A stretch of DNA of 64,000 bases from Thermoactinomyces daqus (GCF_000763315.1 NZ_JPST01000035.1:96242-160241), one strand, 5' to 3'. Positions 47,264-57,462 are shown, counted from the stretch's first letter. Numbers and translations are program-made. The notes: a model not told the origin generated them from the sequence alone.

Positions 47264-48140
47264 AATACTACCTCCAACCTTGGTTTTCTTCACACTCTTT
47301 TAGGATTATCCCCGTTCCCCTTCTGATCCTTAAAATCGCTTTCTCCCTCGCCCTGTATTCCAACGCTTCGCATTGTCAGCGGTCGAAGTTTTCAGCACTC
47401 TATACCCTTTTGGCAAGCTGGAGCACCGTCATCGTACAGCCCGCCTGAATCCTCAACAATGGTTAATCTGGTATTCCAACCATTGCAGAAACAACAACTG
47501 CCAGAAAAGTCTACTATTGATTTTAATATTATCTGACTATTGCATACAATGAGAAAGCCCCGACAATTAGTCTGCCGGAGTTTAACCATCCTCCTACCGC
47601 AATGTATTGATTGGAGCAAAGAGGGATTTGTTAGCACATCTATTGTCACTAGTCAGAGCCGCGGTCAGGGGCGTTGACCGAGCAAGCTATGTCAAAGCCT
47701 CTATCTAATTACCTTGATTCATATTTCCTGATCCCTTTTGCCGCAAAATGAAAAATTAATGTCCATAACGTGAATGCCCAAAAGAACGTCCGAGCAATGA
47801 AAGAAAACGAAATATCCGGCTGAGTGCTTTCATCGTAATCATCCCTCTTTTTTAATAAAAACAGCGTCTGCCAAGGAGGATAAGACGGTCAAATTATTTC
47901 TCAGGAATTTCAAAGTCTGCTTTTGGCCGTGCTGAAATGCGGCCGGCTATGGCATAACACAGATGAGAAATTTTTCCCGCTTCCCCAGGATCTTTCCCCG
48001 CTGCTTCTTAAAGTGATTTCCACTCCCCTCCCGATTTTACTCCACTTTTATCACCGACGGGACACGATCGCTTTCCGTGAGAGGATTACCCCTTCTTTTC
48101 ACCAATATACTTATATAACTGTCAAGACAGGGGTGAGTAT
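47264..48140. other. 877-base region without a confident gene
   Basis: The longest candidates are an 85-codon minus-strand frame (47392-47649) with a Cys-rich C-terminal half (SCCFCNGWN ... PACQKGIEC) and a plus-strand frame (47923-48291) overlapping the next gene. Neither has a well-spaced ribosome binding site or a recognised family. AGGAGG occurs directly against an internal ATG of the first. The stretch looks like decayed accessory DNA. Its right end carries the promoter of the beta-helix gene, not identified. Confidence 0.4.
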
Positions 48141-50021
48141 ATGGAAGCAGACTCAATCAGACGGATCTGCCATCTGGACCAGTTTCCGCGATGCGAAGGG
48201 GAAAGCGACGATACCCCCCGCTTTCGCCGGGCAATCGAGGCTGTTCCGGACGGTGGCTTGCTCATCATCCCCGACGGTCATTATTTCGTGAAGGAAATTG
48301 AGATCGGCAAAGCCGTATCCCTCCGCTTTGAAGGAGTGGCGCTGTTGGAAGCAACCGACACATCCACCCGCTATCTTTTGAAATATGCGGGGAAGGAAAG
48401 CCCGTGCGGCTACGTTCTGGCTGCTCCGGCCGCACGCGGTGACCGCAGTGTGATGATCGCAGGCAGCGCATGTGATTTACAGACCGGCGACATGATCCTC
48501 CTTGTTGACGATACCTGCCGCCACTCGGACCATCAGGCGGAAGTCAATGCAGAAACCCATGAAATCGCGGCGGTTCAGCCTGCGGAAAAACATACGGAAA
48601 TCGTGCTGAAAGATTTCGTCCGCCTGCCCAAAACCATATCCAAAACCGGGCGAAACCTGGTAAAAATCGAACCGCTGGACCATGTGACTGTCGAAAACTT
48701 CCGCTATCGCTTGAAAGAAGGAGCCGTCTGCGGTTTTGGAATCTGGGCCAAGCATATGCGCCATTTTCGCGTCAGCGGCCTGGACGGGGAACGCAGCGTT
48801 GAATCGGGCATCCAGGTGCGGCGCAGCCTTTACGTTACGGTGGAGCGCTTTCACCTGCGCAATCCGCAACAGATCGGCTCGGGACAGGGGTATGGAATCC
48901 AGTTTTACGGCGGAAACAACCATGTGATCATCCGGGACGGAATTACCTGGAAGATGCGCCATTCGGTTGATTTGGAAGGAACATTCGATGCTTTGGTCGA
49001 AAACGTCACCGATTATGAGGGACAAGGAGTCTCCTTTCTGATCTCCCACAACGGATGGTGTTCCGATATCACCTTCCGGCAATGTCAAGCCATCCGGTCC
49101 CGCTCCTCCGGATTCGTCGCCGAATCCCAAGGCGTCCCGGATCCTTTCTCTCTTTTCCATCACAACATCCAAATTTTGGATTGCCGATGGCATCGGGATC
49201 GAAATCCATCCGATTTGGCCGGTTATGGTTTCGGGGTTTGGTTCAAATGCCCCGTCTCCGGACGAATCTCCAACTTTCTCGCCCGTTATGGCGAAGGCGG
49301 TTCCTATACCCCCGGTCAGGATAACGGCGCCATCCGCCTTTTGCCCGTCGGAGTGGATATGACACTGGAGGGGATTCGCGGGGAAGGGCTGAGACGAGGA
49401 ATTATTCTCGCCCATACCGGCCCCTCAAGACAACTCTCCCCCTCCGACAGCATCCACCTGCAAAACGTCACCCTGAGCCATTGTTTCTCTGCCCTGTATA
49501 TTCAGCATGGAACCGGCAAAAATCTCCTGATCCGCGATCTGACCGTGCATCATATCGAGAAATATCTGATCGAGGGAAACGCTGTGGGAGGATACCGCCT
49601 TTTCTCCATCGACGGATTAACCGTCACGGATTCTCCCAACCTTACACTTTTCGGCGCAATACCCAAACCGGATGTGAAAAAGGGTCTGGCCGGGTCGCTC
49701 GGTCACGTCCGTTCAGATCAGGAATGTTCCTTGACAGACTTGAAATCCGGGTGGTCATTAACCTATGAAGACATATTTTTGAGAGGAAACGGCCTTTCCT
49801 TGACTTTTTCGGGACGGATGGAAGATTCCGGAGCAAATGCCCTTCCCGACGGAATTATCGAAGGACAAACCCTGACCCTGATCTCGCTGTCCACAAAGCC
49901 ATTTTGCATTCACAGCTGCAACATCCGGGCGAAAGGAAACGGCACCTCGCTGATCCTGTCACCGGAAAACCGGAGTGCCATGTTGTGCTGGCAAAAGGGT
50001 TACTGGATGGAAATCATGTAA
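48141..50021 (+). CDS. Right-handed parallel beta-helix protein (pectate-lyase-3 / tailspike-like fold)
   Basis: The 626-aa protein begins like pectate_lyase_3 and tailspike proteins: a short FPRCEGESDDTPRFRRAIEAVPDGGLLIIPDGHYFV segment in which D24-T25 starts the helix cap. Many short repeats with alternating V/I and N/G follow (HVTVENFRY, YVTVERFHL, NHVIIRDGI, ALVENVTDY, DITFRQCQAI), about 12-15 coils, then a C-terminal beta region with no helix. There is no signal peptide or membrane segment, so it is cytosolic, spore-associated or released by lysis. GGGGTGAG precedes the ATG. It stands alone with its own terminator. The substrate cannot be deduced. Confidence 0.75.
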   Translation: MEADSIRRICHLDQFPRCEGESDDTPRFRRAIEAVPDGGLLIIPDGHYFVKEIEIGKAVSLRFEGVALLEATDTSTRYLLKYAGKESPCGYVLAAPAARGDRSVMIAGSACDLQTGDMILLVDDTCRHSDHQAEVNAETHEIAAVQPAEKHTEIVLKDFVRLPKTISKTGRNLVKIEPLDHVTVENFRYRLKEGAVCGFGIWAKHMRHFRVSGLDGERSVESGIQVRRSLYVTVERFHLRNPQQIGSGQGYGIQFYGGNNHVIIRDGITWKMRHSVDLEGTFDALVENVTDYEGQGVSFLISHNGWCSDITFRQCQAIRSRSSGFVAESQGVPDPFSLFHHNIQILDCRWHRDRNPSDLAGYGFGVWFKCPVSGRISNFLARYGEGGSYTPGQDNGAIRLLPVGVDMTLEGIRGEGLRRGIILAHTGPSRQLSPSDSIHLQNVTLSHCFSALYIQHGTGKNLLIRDLTVHHIEKYLIEGNAVGGYRLFSIDGLTVTDSPNLTLFGAIPKPDVKKGLAGSLGHVRSDQECSLTDLKSGWSLTYEDIFLRGNGLSLTFSGRMEDSGANALPDGIIEGQTLTLISLSTKPFCIHSCNIRAKGNGTSLILSPENRSAMLCWQKGYWMEIM

Positions 50022-50048
50022 AAACCCCGGTACAATACCGGGGTTTTT
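50020..50048 (+). terminator. Terminator after the beta-helix gene
   Basis: A perfect 12-bp stem, AAAACCCCGGTA (50021-50032) and TACCGGGGTTTT (50036-50047), has a three-base loop; it overlaps the stop codon and gives U-tracts on both strands. Confidence 0.93.
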
Positions 50049-50057
50049 AAGCGGGAC

Positions 50058-50888
50058 TCAGAAATTGAAATTGTCCGGGTCGGGTCCGAAGCGATGATCT
50101 TTGTTGAGAGCGTCCAGTTTAGCCATATCTTCCGCTGACAATTCAAAATCGAACACGTCGGCATTTTCCTTAATCCGATGTGCTTTGACCGATTTTGGAA
50201 TCGTGACGACGCCGTGCTGAAGATCCCACCGCAAGACGATTTGCGCCGGAGTTTTCCCGTATTTTTCAGCCAGCTCTTTTATTTCCGGCACATTTACCAC
50301 TTCCCCTTGCATCAGCGGGCTCCAGGCTTCCAGCTGAATCTGCTCTTCCTTGCAGAAGGCGCGCAGCTCTTTTTGCGTCAAGTACGGATGAAACTCCACT
50401 TGGTTTACCATCGGTTTTACTTCACAATCTGCCAGCAAATCTTTTAAATGATGCACTTGGAAGTTGCTGACACCGATGGCCCGTACGCGGCCTTCTTTAT
50501 ACAACTTCTCCAGCGCTTTCCAAGTTTCTTTGTATTTTCCCTTTACCGGCCAATGCACCAGGTACAGATCCACATATTCCAGTCCCAGTTTATTCAGGCT
50601 CGTTTCAAATGCCCGCAGGGTGGAATCATAGCCTTGATCCGCGTTCCACACTTTTGTGGTCACAAATAAATCTTCGCGGTTTACACCGGATTCTTTAATC
50701 GCCTTGCCCACACCTTCTTCATTTTGGTAAGCCGCCGCGGTATCAATGCTGCGATAACCCAATTTAATCGCTTCTTTGACCGCATTTTCCACTTCGGAGC
50801 CTTCTTGTACTTTCCATACCCCCAAACCGAGCCAGGGCATTTTCACACCGTTGGCCAGGACGGTTGTATCAGCGAGGTGTTTTGCCAT
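50058..50888 (-). CDS. Aldo/keto reductase (YvgN/YtbE-like)
   Basis: This NADPH-dependent reductase of aldehydes such as methylglyoxal has the AKR fold. The catalytic tetrad is in place: Asp and Tyr in [15 protein letters not shown] near residues 49-54, Lys in [13 protein letters not shown] near 78, and His in YLVHWPVKG near 111. NADPH contacts include [21 protein letters not shown] near the C-terminus. The 276-aa length is normal. The specific substrate is not fixed by sequence. Confidence 0.93.
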   Translation of the reverse strand: MAKHLADTTVLANGVKMPWLGLGVWKVQEGSEVENAVKEAIKLGYRSIDTAAAYQNEEGVGKAIKESGVNREDLFVTTKVWNADQGYDSTLRAFETSLNKLGLEYVDLYLVHWPVKGKYKETWKALEKLYKEGRVRAIGVSNFQVHHLKDLLADCEVKPMVNQVEFHPYLTQKELRAFCKEEQIQLEAWSPLMQGEVVNVPEIKELAEKYGKTPAQIVLRWDLQHGVVTIPKSVKAHRIKENADVFDFELSAEDMAKLDALNKDHRFGPDPDNFNF

Positions 50889-51293
50889 ATGTATCCCTCC
50901 GATTACCTTTTTTTAACTTAAACCGGCACTCCATCCAGTCAGAAACCGAAGTGCCCTAGTTTGATTCCCTGTTTTTATATTAACTAAACTTTAGACAGTT
51001 AATTCCATATGTACAGGCGTATTGATGTGCATTATTCCGGAAGATTTGGAGTGGATTTTTGGGTCTCTGTCTCTTGTCGCATTGCGCGGAAGCAATGAAA
51101 ACCACTTCTGCACCAAACTTCGGGGGCGGGCAAAACTTGCGTTCGCTCAAATATTTGCCCGCGTTTTCCCCTGCGTTTGGTGCTTGTGCTCTGTGCGAAG
51201 ACGACAATGGACGTTAAAAAATCCCCCCGTCTACATCCCGTATATCATTAATCAACATACCTGATTTCCCATAAACAGGAATAGCAAAATAAA
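50889..51293. other. Gap between aldo/keto reductase and the germination operon
   Basis: No convincing gene is seen. Two overlapping opposite-strand frames of 75-80 codons (50980-51264) lack ribosome binding sites and resemble no family. Confidence 0.4.
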
Positions 51294-51322
51294 AAATGAA
51301 AAACACTATTTTTATCATAGTA
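51294..51322 (+). promoter_or_regulatory. Candidate sigma-G (forespore) promoter of the gerA-type operon
   Basis: AAATG (51294-51298) and CATAGTA (51316-51322) are separated by 17 bases. The -10 fits CATnnTA well and the -35 fits GnATR at four of five positions. It is 20 bases before the start codon, rather close. Confidence 0.4.
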
Positions 51323-51341
51323 AAAGGCTGGGTGATAATCC

Positions 51342-52928
51342 ATGTTCTTTTCCCGATACCGGAACCGGCAACCGGCCTCTGGCACCAAGAAAAATCAAAA
51401 CGAACCGATTGATCCGTCATTGGATCAACTCTTTAGCTACATCAAACAAGAATTTAGCGAAAGCCCCGATTTCGTAATCCGCACTTTTTCCGCCGGGAAT
51501 AACAATGAAACCCGATTCGGGATCATTTATTTAGAATGTCTGGTAGACGAAAAAGTAATCGATGAATGGGTGATTAAATCCCTCACCTTAGCCTCCGGGT
51601 TGCTCCCGAAGGAATTCGACGATGAAGCACTGTCATTTGATATGGTCAAAAATCGCGCTTTGAGCATCGGAAAAATCGCCATTCTCGAGACAAAGGAAAA
51701 AATCATCAAATCGATTATATCCGGCAATGCGGTGCTGGTCGGTGCCGGATGGAAAAAAGCCATTTCCTGTTCCACTGCGAGCGAGAAGTCGCGGCCAATT
51801 TCAGAGCCGACGGCACAATCTGTCATCCGCGGCCCTCTGGACAGCTTTACCGAATCGATAAAAGTCAATCTATCCCTTATTCGCCGCCGTATCCGCAGCC
51901 CTCATCTAAAAGTGAAATCTCTGGATCTTGGTCATTTTACGCACACGAAGATTTTTGTTTTGCATATAGAAGGGATCGCCAATCCTAAAATTGTCAAAGA
52001 TGTGCTGAAACGACTGAAAGAAATTGATATAGACAGTGTGTTGGAATCCGGTTATATCGAAAGTTTTCTTGAAGAAAAGACCTTTACTCCGTTTCCGACC
52101 GTTCTTACATTAGGGCGACCCGATGATATTTGTGGGAATTTGATGGACGGGCGTGTCGCCATCCTGGTGGATAACACCCCTTTCGCACTGGTCGTTCCTT
52201 CTTCATTCAGACATCTCTTTATGGCCAGCGAAGATTACTACCAACGATATGATATTGCCAGTTTTCTTCGTTTGGTCCGCTTTGTCTCTTTTTTTGTATC
52301 GTTGGTTCTTCCCTCTCTCTACGTGGCCCTGATCACGCATCATCCGCAGATGTTACCTACTTCTCTCTTGATCAATCTGTCGGCGCAGCGCGAAAATGTG
52401 CCGATCCCCACCCTGTTTGAGGCGATAATAATGGAATTAATGTTTGAAGTGATACGGGAAGCGGGAATTCGCGCTCCGCGGGTATTAAGTACTGCGATCA
52501 CCATTGTCGGAGCAATTGTGCTGGGGCAAACAGCTGTATCTGCGGGTTTAGTTACACCGGCCATGGTCATTGTCGTAGCGATCACGGGACTGGCCAGCTT
52601 CGTCAATCCTTCCTATGAGCTGGCAATCACGGCCCGGCTGATCCGCTTCGTGATGATGATTCTGGCCGCTACGTTCGGGTTGCTCGGCATTACGTTAGGG
52701 CTGGTCGTGATGATCTCGCACATGAATTCGCTAAGTTCCTTCGGCGTCCCTTATTTAGAGCCGTTCTCACCGCTCAACCTAAAAGCATGGGGAGACACCT
52801 TTATTCGCCTTCCCCTATGGATGATCAGAAAACGGCCGGCTGATCTTCATCCGCTGAAGAAAAACATGATAGCCAAATACCGTTTGCGCAATGGCCGACC
52901 TAGCAAAGAAGAGGATGGATCAGGATGA
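51342..52928 (+). CDS. Spore germinant receptor A subunit (GerA/GerKA family)
   Basis: GerA-type A subunits combine with B and C subunits in the spore inner membrane to sense germinants. The 528-aa protein has a soluble N-terminal part (about residues 1-260) followed by the GerA membrane domain with about five helices, including FVSFFVSLVLPSLYVALITHHP near 310 and the conserved PIPTLFEAIIMELMFEVIREAGIRAP near 350. The C-terminus is cytosolic and basic. The C-subunit gene overlaps the last four bases. The germinant cannot be predicted. Confidence 0.93.
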   Translation: MFFSRYRNRQPASGTKKNQNEPIDPSLDQLFSYIKQEFSESPDFVIRTFSAGNNNETRFGIIYLECLVDEKVIDEWVIKSLTLASGLLPKEFDDEALSFDMVKNRALSIGKIAILETKEKIIKSIISGNAVLVGAGWKKAISCSTASEKSRPISEPTAQSVIRGPLDSFTESIKVNLSLIRRRIRSPHLKVKSLDLGHFTHTKIFVLHIEGIANPKIVKDVLKRLKEIDIDSVLESGYIESFLEEKTFTPFPTVLTLGRPDDICGNLMDGRVAILVDNTPFALVVPSSFRHLFMASEDYYQRYDIASFLRLVRFVSFFVSLVLPSLYVALITHHPQMLPTSLLINLSAQRENVPIPTLFEAIIMELMFEVIREAGIRAPRVLSTAITIVGAIVLGQTAVSAGLVTPAMVIVVAITGLASFVNPSYELAITARLIRFVMMILAATFGLLGITLGLVVMISHMNSLSSFGVPYLEPFSPLNLKAWGDTFIRLPLWMIRKRPADLHPLKKNMIAKYRLRNGRPSKEEDGSG

Positions 52929-54139
52929 GATTAAATGGTAAAAAGCTAAGGCTCATCCAGCTGGGCATAATCATGTGCCTGACCTTTCCGATCTCCGGAT
53001 GTTGGAATTACTTTGAATTAAATGAGCTGTCCTTTGTGACCGCGATCGGGTACGACCAAGGCAGTCACTATCCTTATCGCTTAACATTTCAAGTCATGAA
53101 TCCTAATAATATGGTTCAACAGCCAATCGGCGGAAGTGGAAAGGGAGGTTCTCCTATCACGGTTTATACAGGAGAGGGCAATAATATCATTGAAGCCATT
53201 CAAAATGCATCCAATAAGATCAGCCGACACATGAACTTCTCTCATACACAAATCATCGTGATCGGCGAAGCTTTGGCGCGCAAAGGAATTGCTACGATCT
53301 TTGATGTAAAGGAACGCTCTATGGAAGGGCGCATCAATGTTCCGATTTTGATTGCCCGCGGGACAACAGCGGAAAACGTCATCAGCGCTCTCACTCCACT
53401 TGATCAGATCCCTGCTTACAACTTAGCTCAAAAAGTTTTAATAACAGAAGGGACACCGAGTAAAGCCTTGAATCTCATTGAAAACGACGTTGTTAGCATC
53501 TTATCAACACCAGGAATCGATTTAGTTTTAAGCGGCGTCGAATTATCCAATAACGGAAAGAAAGCAACCGAGCAGCAGTCGTTCCAATCAACCTCGCCGC
53601 CACTACTTGCTATCTCAAAAATGGGATTGTTTAAAAAGGATAAACTTGTGAGTTGGATCAATAACTCTGCCGCGATCGGAACCATATTTCTCTTGGACAA
53701 AATGAAACACGGAACATTTAGCATTAATTGTAAAAACAAGCCCAGTAAAGTAGCGATTCAAATTAATTATTCCAAAACAAAAGTAGAAGCGAGTATGGTC
53801 CATGGGACCCCCACTTTTCATATTACGGTTCGGACCAATGGCGATATAAAAGAAACCGAATGCCCCCTCAATTTGGAAGATCCAAAAGTCCTCAATATGC
53901 TGGGAAAACAGTCTGCCAAAAAGATTGGCGAATTTATCCAAAGTGCGATTCATGCTGCCAAACAGGTCAAGACCGATGTTTTCGGATTTGGTCAGGCCAT
54001 CCACCGCGCCTCCCCACAATCTTGGAACAAACTGAAAAACCATTGGGACGATTTGTTTACCAAAGCGAAAGTAAACCTCGATATCTTTGTCAACATCACA
54101 GACTCGGGCTTGCGGAAAAAACCTTATGAGTTCAAATAG
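52925..54139 (+). CDS. Spore germinant receptor C subunit, Ger(x)C lipoprotein
   Basis: The 404-aa protein begins with a lipoprotein signal: basic start, hydrophobic stretch and lipobox FPISGCWNYFEL with the modified Cys at about residue 26. CWxxxELN directly after the Cys is typical of Ger(x)C. Three soluble domains follow; ALARKGIATIFD near 117 matches the family. The operon order A-C-B is like gerK, not gerA. Confidence 0.93.
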   Translation: MRLNGKKLRLIQLGIIMCLTFPISGCWNYFELNELSFVTAIGYDQGSHYPYRLTFQVMNPNNMVQQPIGGSGKGGSPITVYTGEGNNIIEAIQNASNKISRHMNFSHTQIIVIGEALARKGIATIFDVKERSMEGRINVPILIARGTTAENVISALTPLDQIPAYNLAQKVLITEGTPSKALNLIENDVVSILSTPGIDLVLSGVELSNNGKKATEQQSFQSTSPPLLAISKMGLFKKDKLVSWINNSAAIGTIFLLDKMKHGTFSINCKNKPSKVAIQINYSKTKVEASMVHGTPTFHITVRTNGDIKETECPLNLEDPKVLNMLGKQSAKKIGEFIQSAIHAAKQVKTDVFGFGQAIHRASPQSWNKLKNHWDDLFTKAKVNLDIFVNITDSGLRKKPYEFK

Positions 54140-54155
54140 GAGAAAGGGAGAGAAC

Positions 54156-55286
54156 ATGACAAAGAATAAATGTACCCACACACAGCTTATCTTTCTCATT
54201 CTGCTGCAACAATTGAGCAGCAGCATCGTCGTCAGTCTGGGAATTCAAGCCAAGCAGGATGCATGGATTGCCATATTGGCCGCGTTGGTTGGCGGCCTTG
54301 CTTTGCTCTGGCTGCATATCAAATTGCATCAACTTCATCCCGATGTGCCCTTAACCGGGGTTATTCGAAAAATATTGGGAAAATGGCTTGGGTGGCCGCT
54401 TGCCCTTCTCTACGTTCTCTACTTTATTTATGTTGGAAGCAGGGTGTTGCGCGATCTTTCTGATCTGTTGAAAACAGCTTTGCTAGACTATACCCCTCTC
54501 TCTGCCATTAGTGCTTTTATTATGATCTGTATAGTCTATGTTTTAAGCCATGGACTCGAAAATCTGGGGAAGACCGGAGAGATTTTCGGCATGATCTATA
54601 TTCTGAGCATCTTTTCCATTCTTTCTGTTTTGTTCATTACCAACGTTTTTAATCCGGACAGAATTTTACCCGTTGCCGAAGACCCCGTGCTTATTGTAAA
54701 AACAGCCTATCCTCTCGTCTATACGTTCCCGTATGGAGAAATCATTCTGTTCACCATGCTGTACCCTTATGTGCAAACCAATCAATCGCTGTATAAAATC
54801 ACCGCGATAACCATGATCTTCAGCGGATTGCTTTTATCCTTGATCCTAGCTGTGATGGTGGGTGTACTGGGGCCTGAAGTGACAGCCCGTTCCACTTTTC
54901 CTTTATTGAGCTCGCTAGGCAAGGTCAACCTGCTTTACTTTTTGCAGCGTCTCGATAGTTTGGCGATTGTCATCTTGGTCATCGGTGGCTTCTTTAAAAT
55001 CGCGCTCTTTTTAATGAGCGCTGTAATCGGAGCAACTGATCTGTTTAAAGGAGAGCAAAAAAAGTTAGTGACACCGATCGGTGCCATCTTATTTGTCCTT
55101 TCCCAATTTATCGCGGCCAATATTGCTGAACATCTGAGCGAAGGGGAATATTTTGTGCCCCGCTACCTGCATTTACCCATGCAAACGGTTATTCCGCTCT
55201 TGTTGTTCCTGATCGGATGGATCAAAAAGAAACGTGCCCATTCATCTGACCAGATTCATCCCCCACCAAATCAGGTTGCGCACTAG
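54156..55286 (+). CDS. Spore germinant receptor B subunit (APC-like permease fold)
   Basis: The 376-aa protein has about ten hydrophobic helices. It begins (M)TKNKCTHTQLIFLILLQQLSSS, where the family keeps the first helix, and has the GEIFGMIYILSIFSILSV segment and PVAEDPVLIVKTAYPLVYTFPYGEIILF in the middle. GerAB-type subunits resemble amino-acid permeases and hold the germinant-binding site. GGAGAAAGGGAGAG precedes the ATG at 54156. The 3' end overlaps a convergent small gene by 45 bases. Confidence 0.92.
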   Translation: MTKNKCTHTQLIFLILLQQLSSSIVVSLGIQAKQDAWIAILAALVGGLALLWLHIKLHQLHPDVPLTGVIRKILGKWLGWPLALLYVLYFIYVGSRVLRDLSDLLKTALLDYTPLSAISAFIMICIVYVLSHGLENLGKTGEIFGMIYILSIFSILSVLFITNVFNPDRILPVAEDPVLIVKTAYPLVYTFPYGEIILFTMLYPYVQTNQSLYKITAITMIFSGLLLSLILAVMVGVLGPEVTARSTFPLLSSLGKVNLLYFLQRLDSLAIVILVIGGFFKIALFLMSAVIGATDLFKGEQKKLVTPIGAILFVLSQFIAANIAEHLSEGEYFVPRYLHLPMQTVIPLLLFLIGWIKKKRAHSSDQIHPPPNQVAH

Positions 55287-55460
55287 CGGATAAACTAAAA
55301 ACGAAACGGTTAAAAAAATGGCCATATAATCCATCATCTCAAACGGAAAAAACATTTTTTCGATCGATTCCCCCAAGGGAAACCCGATCGCCAAATCAAT
55401 TCCCACAATGAACAGAAGGGATGTTACCAATAAAAATAAATAAATGCCGATAGTTCTCAT
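55242..55460 (-). CDS. Small two-helix membrane protein, convergent with the germinant receptor operon (GerD-like accessory)
   Basis: From the ATG at 55460 (GAGGAGAG upstream) this is a 72-aa protein with two membrane helices (about residues 5-26 and 45-63), and little else. Small proteins of about 75 aa with two membrane helices ('D proteins') occur next to some gerA-family operons and modulate germination. Size, topology and position fit, but in those cases the gene is usually co-directional. Its 3' end overlaps the B-subunit gene by 45 bases, so transcripts are antisense there. Function by analogy only. Confidence 0.65.
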   Translation of the reverse strand: MRTIGIYLFLLVTSLLFIVGIDLAIGFPLGESIEKMFFPFEMMDYMAIFLTVSFLVYPLVRNLIWWGMNLVR

Positions 55461-55806
55461 CTTCATCTCTCCTCTCTTCAATGCTAGTGTCTTGCTTTTA
55501 AGTTCAAGACATGCAAAAAATCACGACATGGAACAATTTTCTCCTTTACCCATAAAATAGAAATAACTTCTTTATGTAGGTAAAATCGAATTCCTTCTAA
55601 AAATAATGATTGAATAAATAACTATTTCCTTTTATTATTTGTATAAGGGAAACTTTTTTAACCTCCCTCTACAATTTAACCATAAGCAAAAAAAACAAAA
55701 GGCATGAAACACCTCTTGGAAAGATCCCTTCATTCAAGTCGGTGATTGGGTATAGCCATTCTGTCCTTTTCGGCCAAAATGAGATTTGGTTCTATTTTTT
55801 ACCGCA
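55461..55806. other. Gap between the small germination-linked gene and mntH control region
   Basis: AT-rich with no credible gene. It should contain the minus-strand promoter for the 72-aa protein and the plus-strand promoter for mntH. Confidence 0.4.
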
Positions 55807-55828
55807 AATTTTGCCCTGGCGCAAAAAT
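55807..55828 (+). promoter_or_regulatory. Candidate metalloregulator operator upstream of mntH
   Basis: AATTTTGC (55807-55814) and GCAAAAAT (55821-55828) form an interrupted palindrome around CCTGGC, 40 bases before the mntH start. It resembles the AT-flanked MntR box of Bacillus only in part, so MntR control is an inference from the gene downstream. Confidence 0.45.
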
Positions 55829-55867
55829 AATGGCTCCGTACATAAAATAGAAGAGGAGTGTGTCAAG

Positions 55868-57208
55868 ATGAAGAATTCGATGATGCGGATGGATTGGGGA
55901 GGGTGGAAAAAAGAACGGACCATTCCCAGTCTGCCGGAAGTTCACCGTTCTCTTCCGGTTCCGGCCAAAGGTTCCTGGTTTCGCAAATTCCTCGCTTTTG
56001 TCGGCCCCGGTTATCTGGTGGCGGTCGGTTATATGGACCCGGGCAATTGGGCAACCGACATCGCCGGCGGTTCCACCTTTGGCTACCCACTGCTCTTTGT
56101 CATTCTGCTCTCAAATCTGATGGCCATTTTATTGCAGACACTCGCCGGCAAATTGGGCATTGTCTGCGGTCGGGATCTGGCACAGGCATGCCGCGATCAT
56201 TATTCCAGGCCGGTATCCCTTTTCCTCTGGGTCTTGTGTGAACTGGCGATTGCTGCCTGCGACCTGGCCGAACTGCTGGGAACTGCGATCGCCCTGCAAC
56301 TGCTGTTTCATATTCCGCTGCTAATCGGCGTTCTGTTGACAGCGGTCGACATTATTCTGATTTTGCTCCTTCAAAACAAAGGGTTTCGCTATATTGAATC
56401 GATCGTCGTTTCGTTTATGGTGGTAATCTTTCTCTGTTTCGCCGTGGAACTGGCGTTGGCCCATCCCACATTGCACGAAATCGCCAAAGGGTTTGTGCCA
56501 AGCAGCCAAATCATTACCAATCCCGATATGCTTTATATTGCCATCGGTATCTTGGGTGCTACGGTGATGCCGCACAACCTTTATCTTCATTCATCCATTG
56601 TGCAAACGCGAGCCGTCCCCCATACGACGGACGGAAAAAGAGCGGCGATCCGCTTTGCCACCCTCGATACAACGGCCGCCTTGTTCTTTGCCCTGTTTAT
56701 CAATGCGGCGATTCTGATTCTGTCGGCGGCCAGCTTCCACAGCTTCGGCATGGTTGTGGATGATATCAGCAAGGCCTACCAATTATTAAGCCCGATATTG
56801 GGCACCTCCGCCGCCAGCATTTTATTCGGCGTGGCCCTGCTCGCATCGGGGCAAAATTCCACCTTGACCGGCACTTTGGCCGGACAGATCGTTATGGAGG
56901 GTTTCCTTGATCTCCGGTTAAAACCGTGGTTGCGCCGTCTGATTACACGGCTGATCGCCATCATACCGGCTGCAATCATGACCGCTTTGTACGGGGCGCA
57001 AGGAGCCATGGATCTGCTGGTTCTGAGCCAGGTGATTCTCTCGTTGCAATTGCCGTTTGCCATTGTCCCGCTGATCAAGTTTACCGGTGACAAAAGCAAA
57101 ATGGGAAGCTTCGCCAATCCCCGCTGGCTGCAAATACTCGCCTGGCTCGTCGCCGTCATTATCATCGCGTTCAATCTCGTTTTGCTGGTTCAGATATTTT
57201 ACTCTTGA
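55868..57208 (+). CDS. mntH: Nramp-family manganese transporter
   Basis: MntH imports Mn(II) by proton symport. The ATG at 55868 follows GAGGAG and gives 446 aa with about 11 hydrophobic helices. The metal-binding motif in helix 1, [15 protein letters not shown], and the helix-6 motif [13 protein letters not shown] are intact. The longer ORF from 55742 covers the operator and is not the start. It is monocistronic, with a terminator 30 bases past the stop. Confidence 0.96.
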   Translation: MKNSMMRMDWGGWKKERTIPSLPEVHRSLPVPAKGSWFRKFLAFVGPGYLVAVGYMDPGNWATDIAGGSTFGYPLLFVILLSNLMAILLQTLAGKLGIVCGRDLAQACRDHYSRPVSLFLWVLCELAIAACDLAELLGTAIALQLLFHIPLLIGVLLTAVDIILILLLQNKGFRYIESIVVSFMVVIFLCFAVELALAHPTLHEIAKGFVPSSQIITNPDMLYIAIGILGATVMPHNLYLHSSIVQTRAVPHTTDGKRAAIRFATLDTTAALFFALFINAAILILSAASFHSFGMVVDDISKAYQLLSPILGTSAASILFGVALLASGQNSTLTGTLAGQIVMEGFLDLRLKPWLRRLITRLIAIIPAAIMTALYGAQGAMDLLVLSQVILSLQLPFAIVPLIKFTGDKSKMGSFANPRWLQILAWLVAVIIIAFNLVLLVQIFYS

Positions 57209-57235
57209 TGATCAATGAAGTGATGACCGAACATC

Positions 57236-57275
57236 GGAGGAGGTTGGAGCTTAGGCTCTTTCCTCCTTTTATTTT
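57236..57275 (+). terminator. Terminator after mntH
   Basis: GGAGGA (57236-57241) pairs with TCCTCC (57261-57266), with an inner GAGC-TTAG-GCTC hairpin; TTTTATTTT follows. Confidence 0.75.
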
Positions 57276-57462
57276 AGAGAGAAATCAGATCGGACCGCTT
57301 CAGAACCAATGAGAAATTCCGTTTACACATCATACCGAAAAATCAGTTATGTAATTTCGAAACATGAGCGTTATCCACGTGTAACAATCTTGAAAAAATC
57401 GTAATAAAACAGACAAGTTTGTTTTTTTCGTGATATAATATAATCAAATCAAACAAATGCAT

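Noticed and set aside
47392..47649. 85-codon Cys-rich ORF on the minus strand
   Set aside because: It ends in SCCFCNGWN ... PACQKGIEC and might suggest a peptide precursor, but the only AGGAGG touches an internal ATG directly, no maturation genes lie alongside, and the region looks decayed.
47923..48291. 122-codon plus-strand ORF overlapping the beta-helix gene
   Set aside because: It overlaps the well-supported start of that gene in another frame and lacks a ribosome binding site.
50980..51264. Two overlapping opposite-strand ORFs before the gerA operon
   Set aside because: No ribosome binding sites, no family resemblance, each about 75-80 codons as expected by chance.
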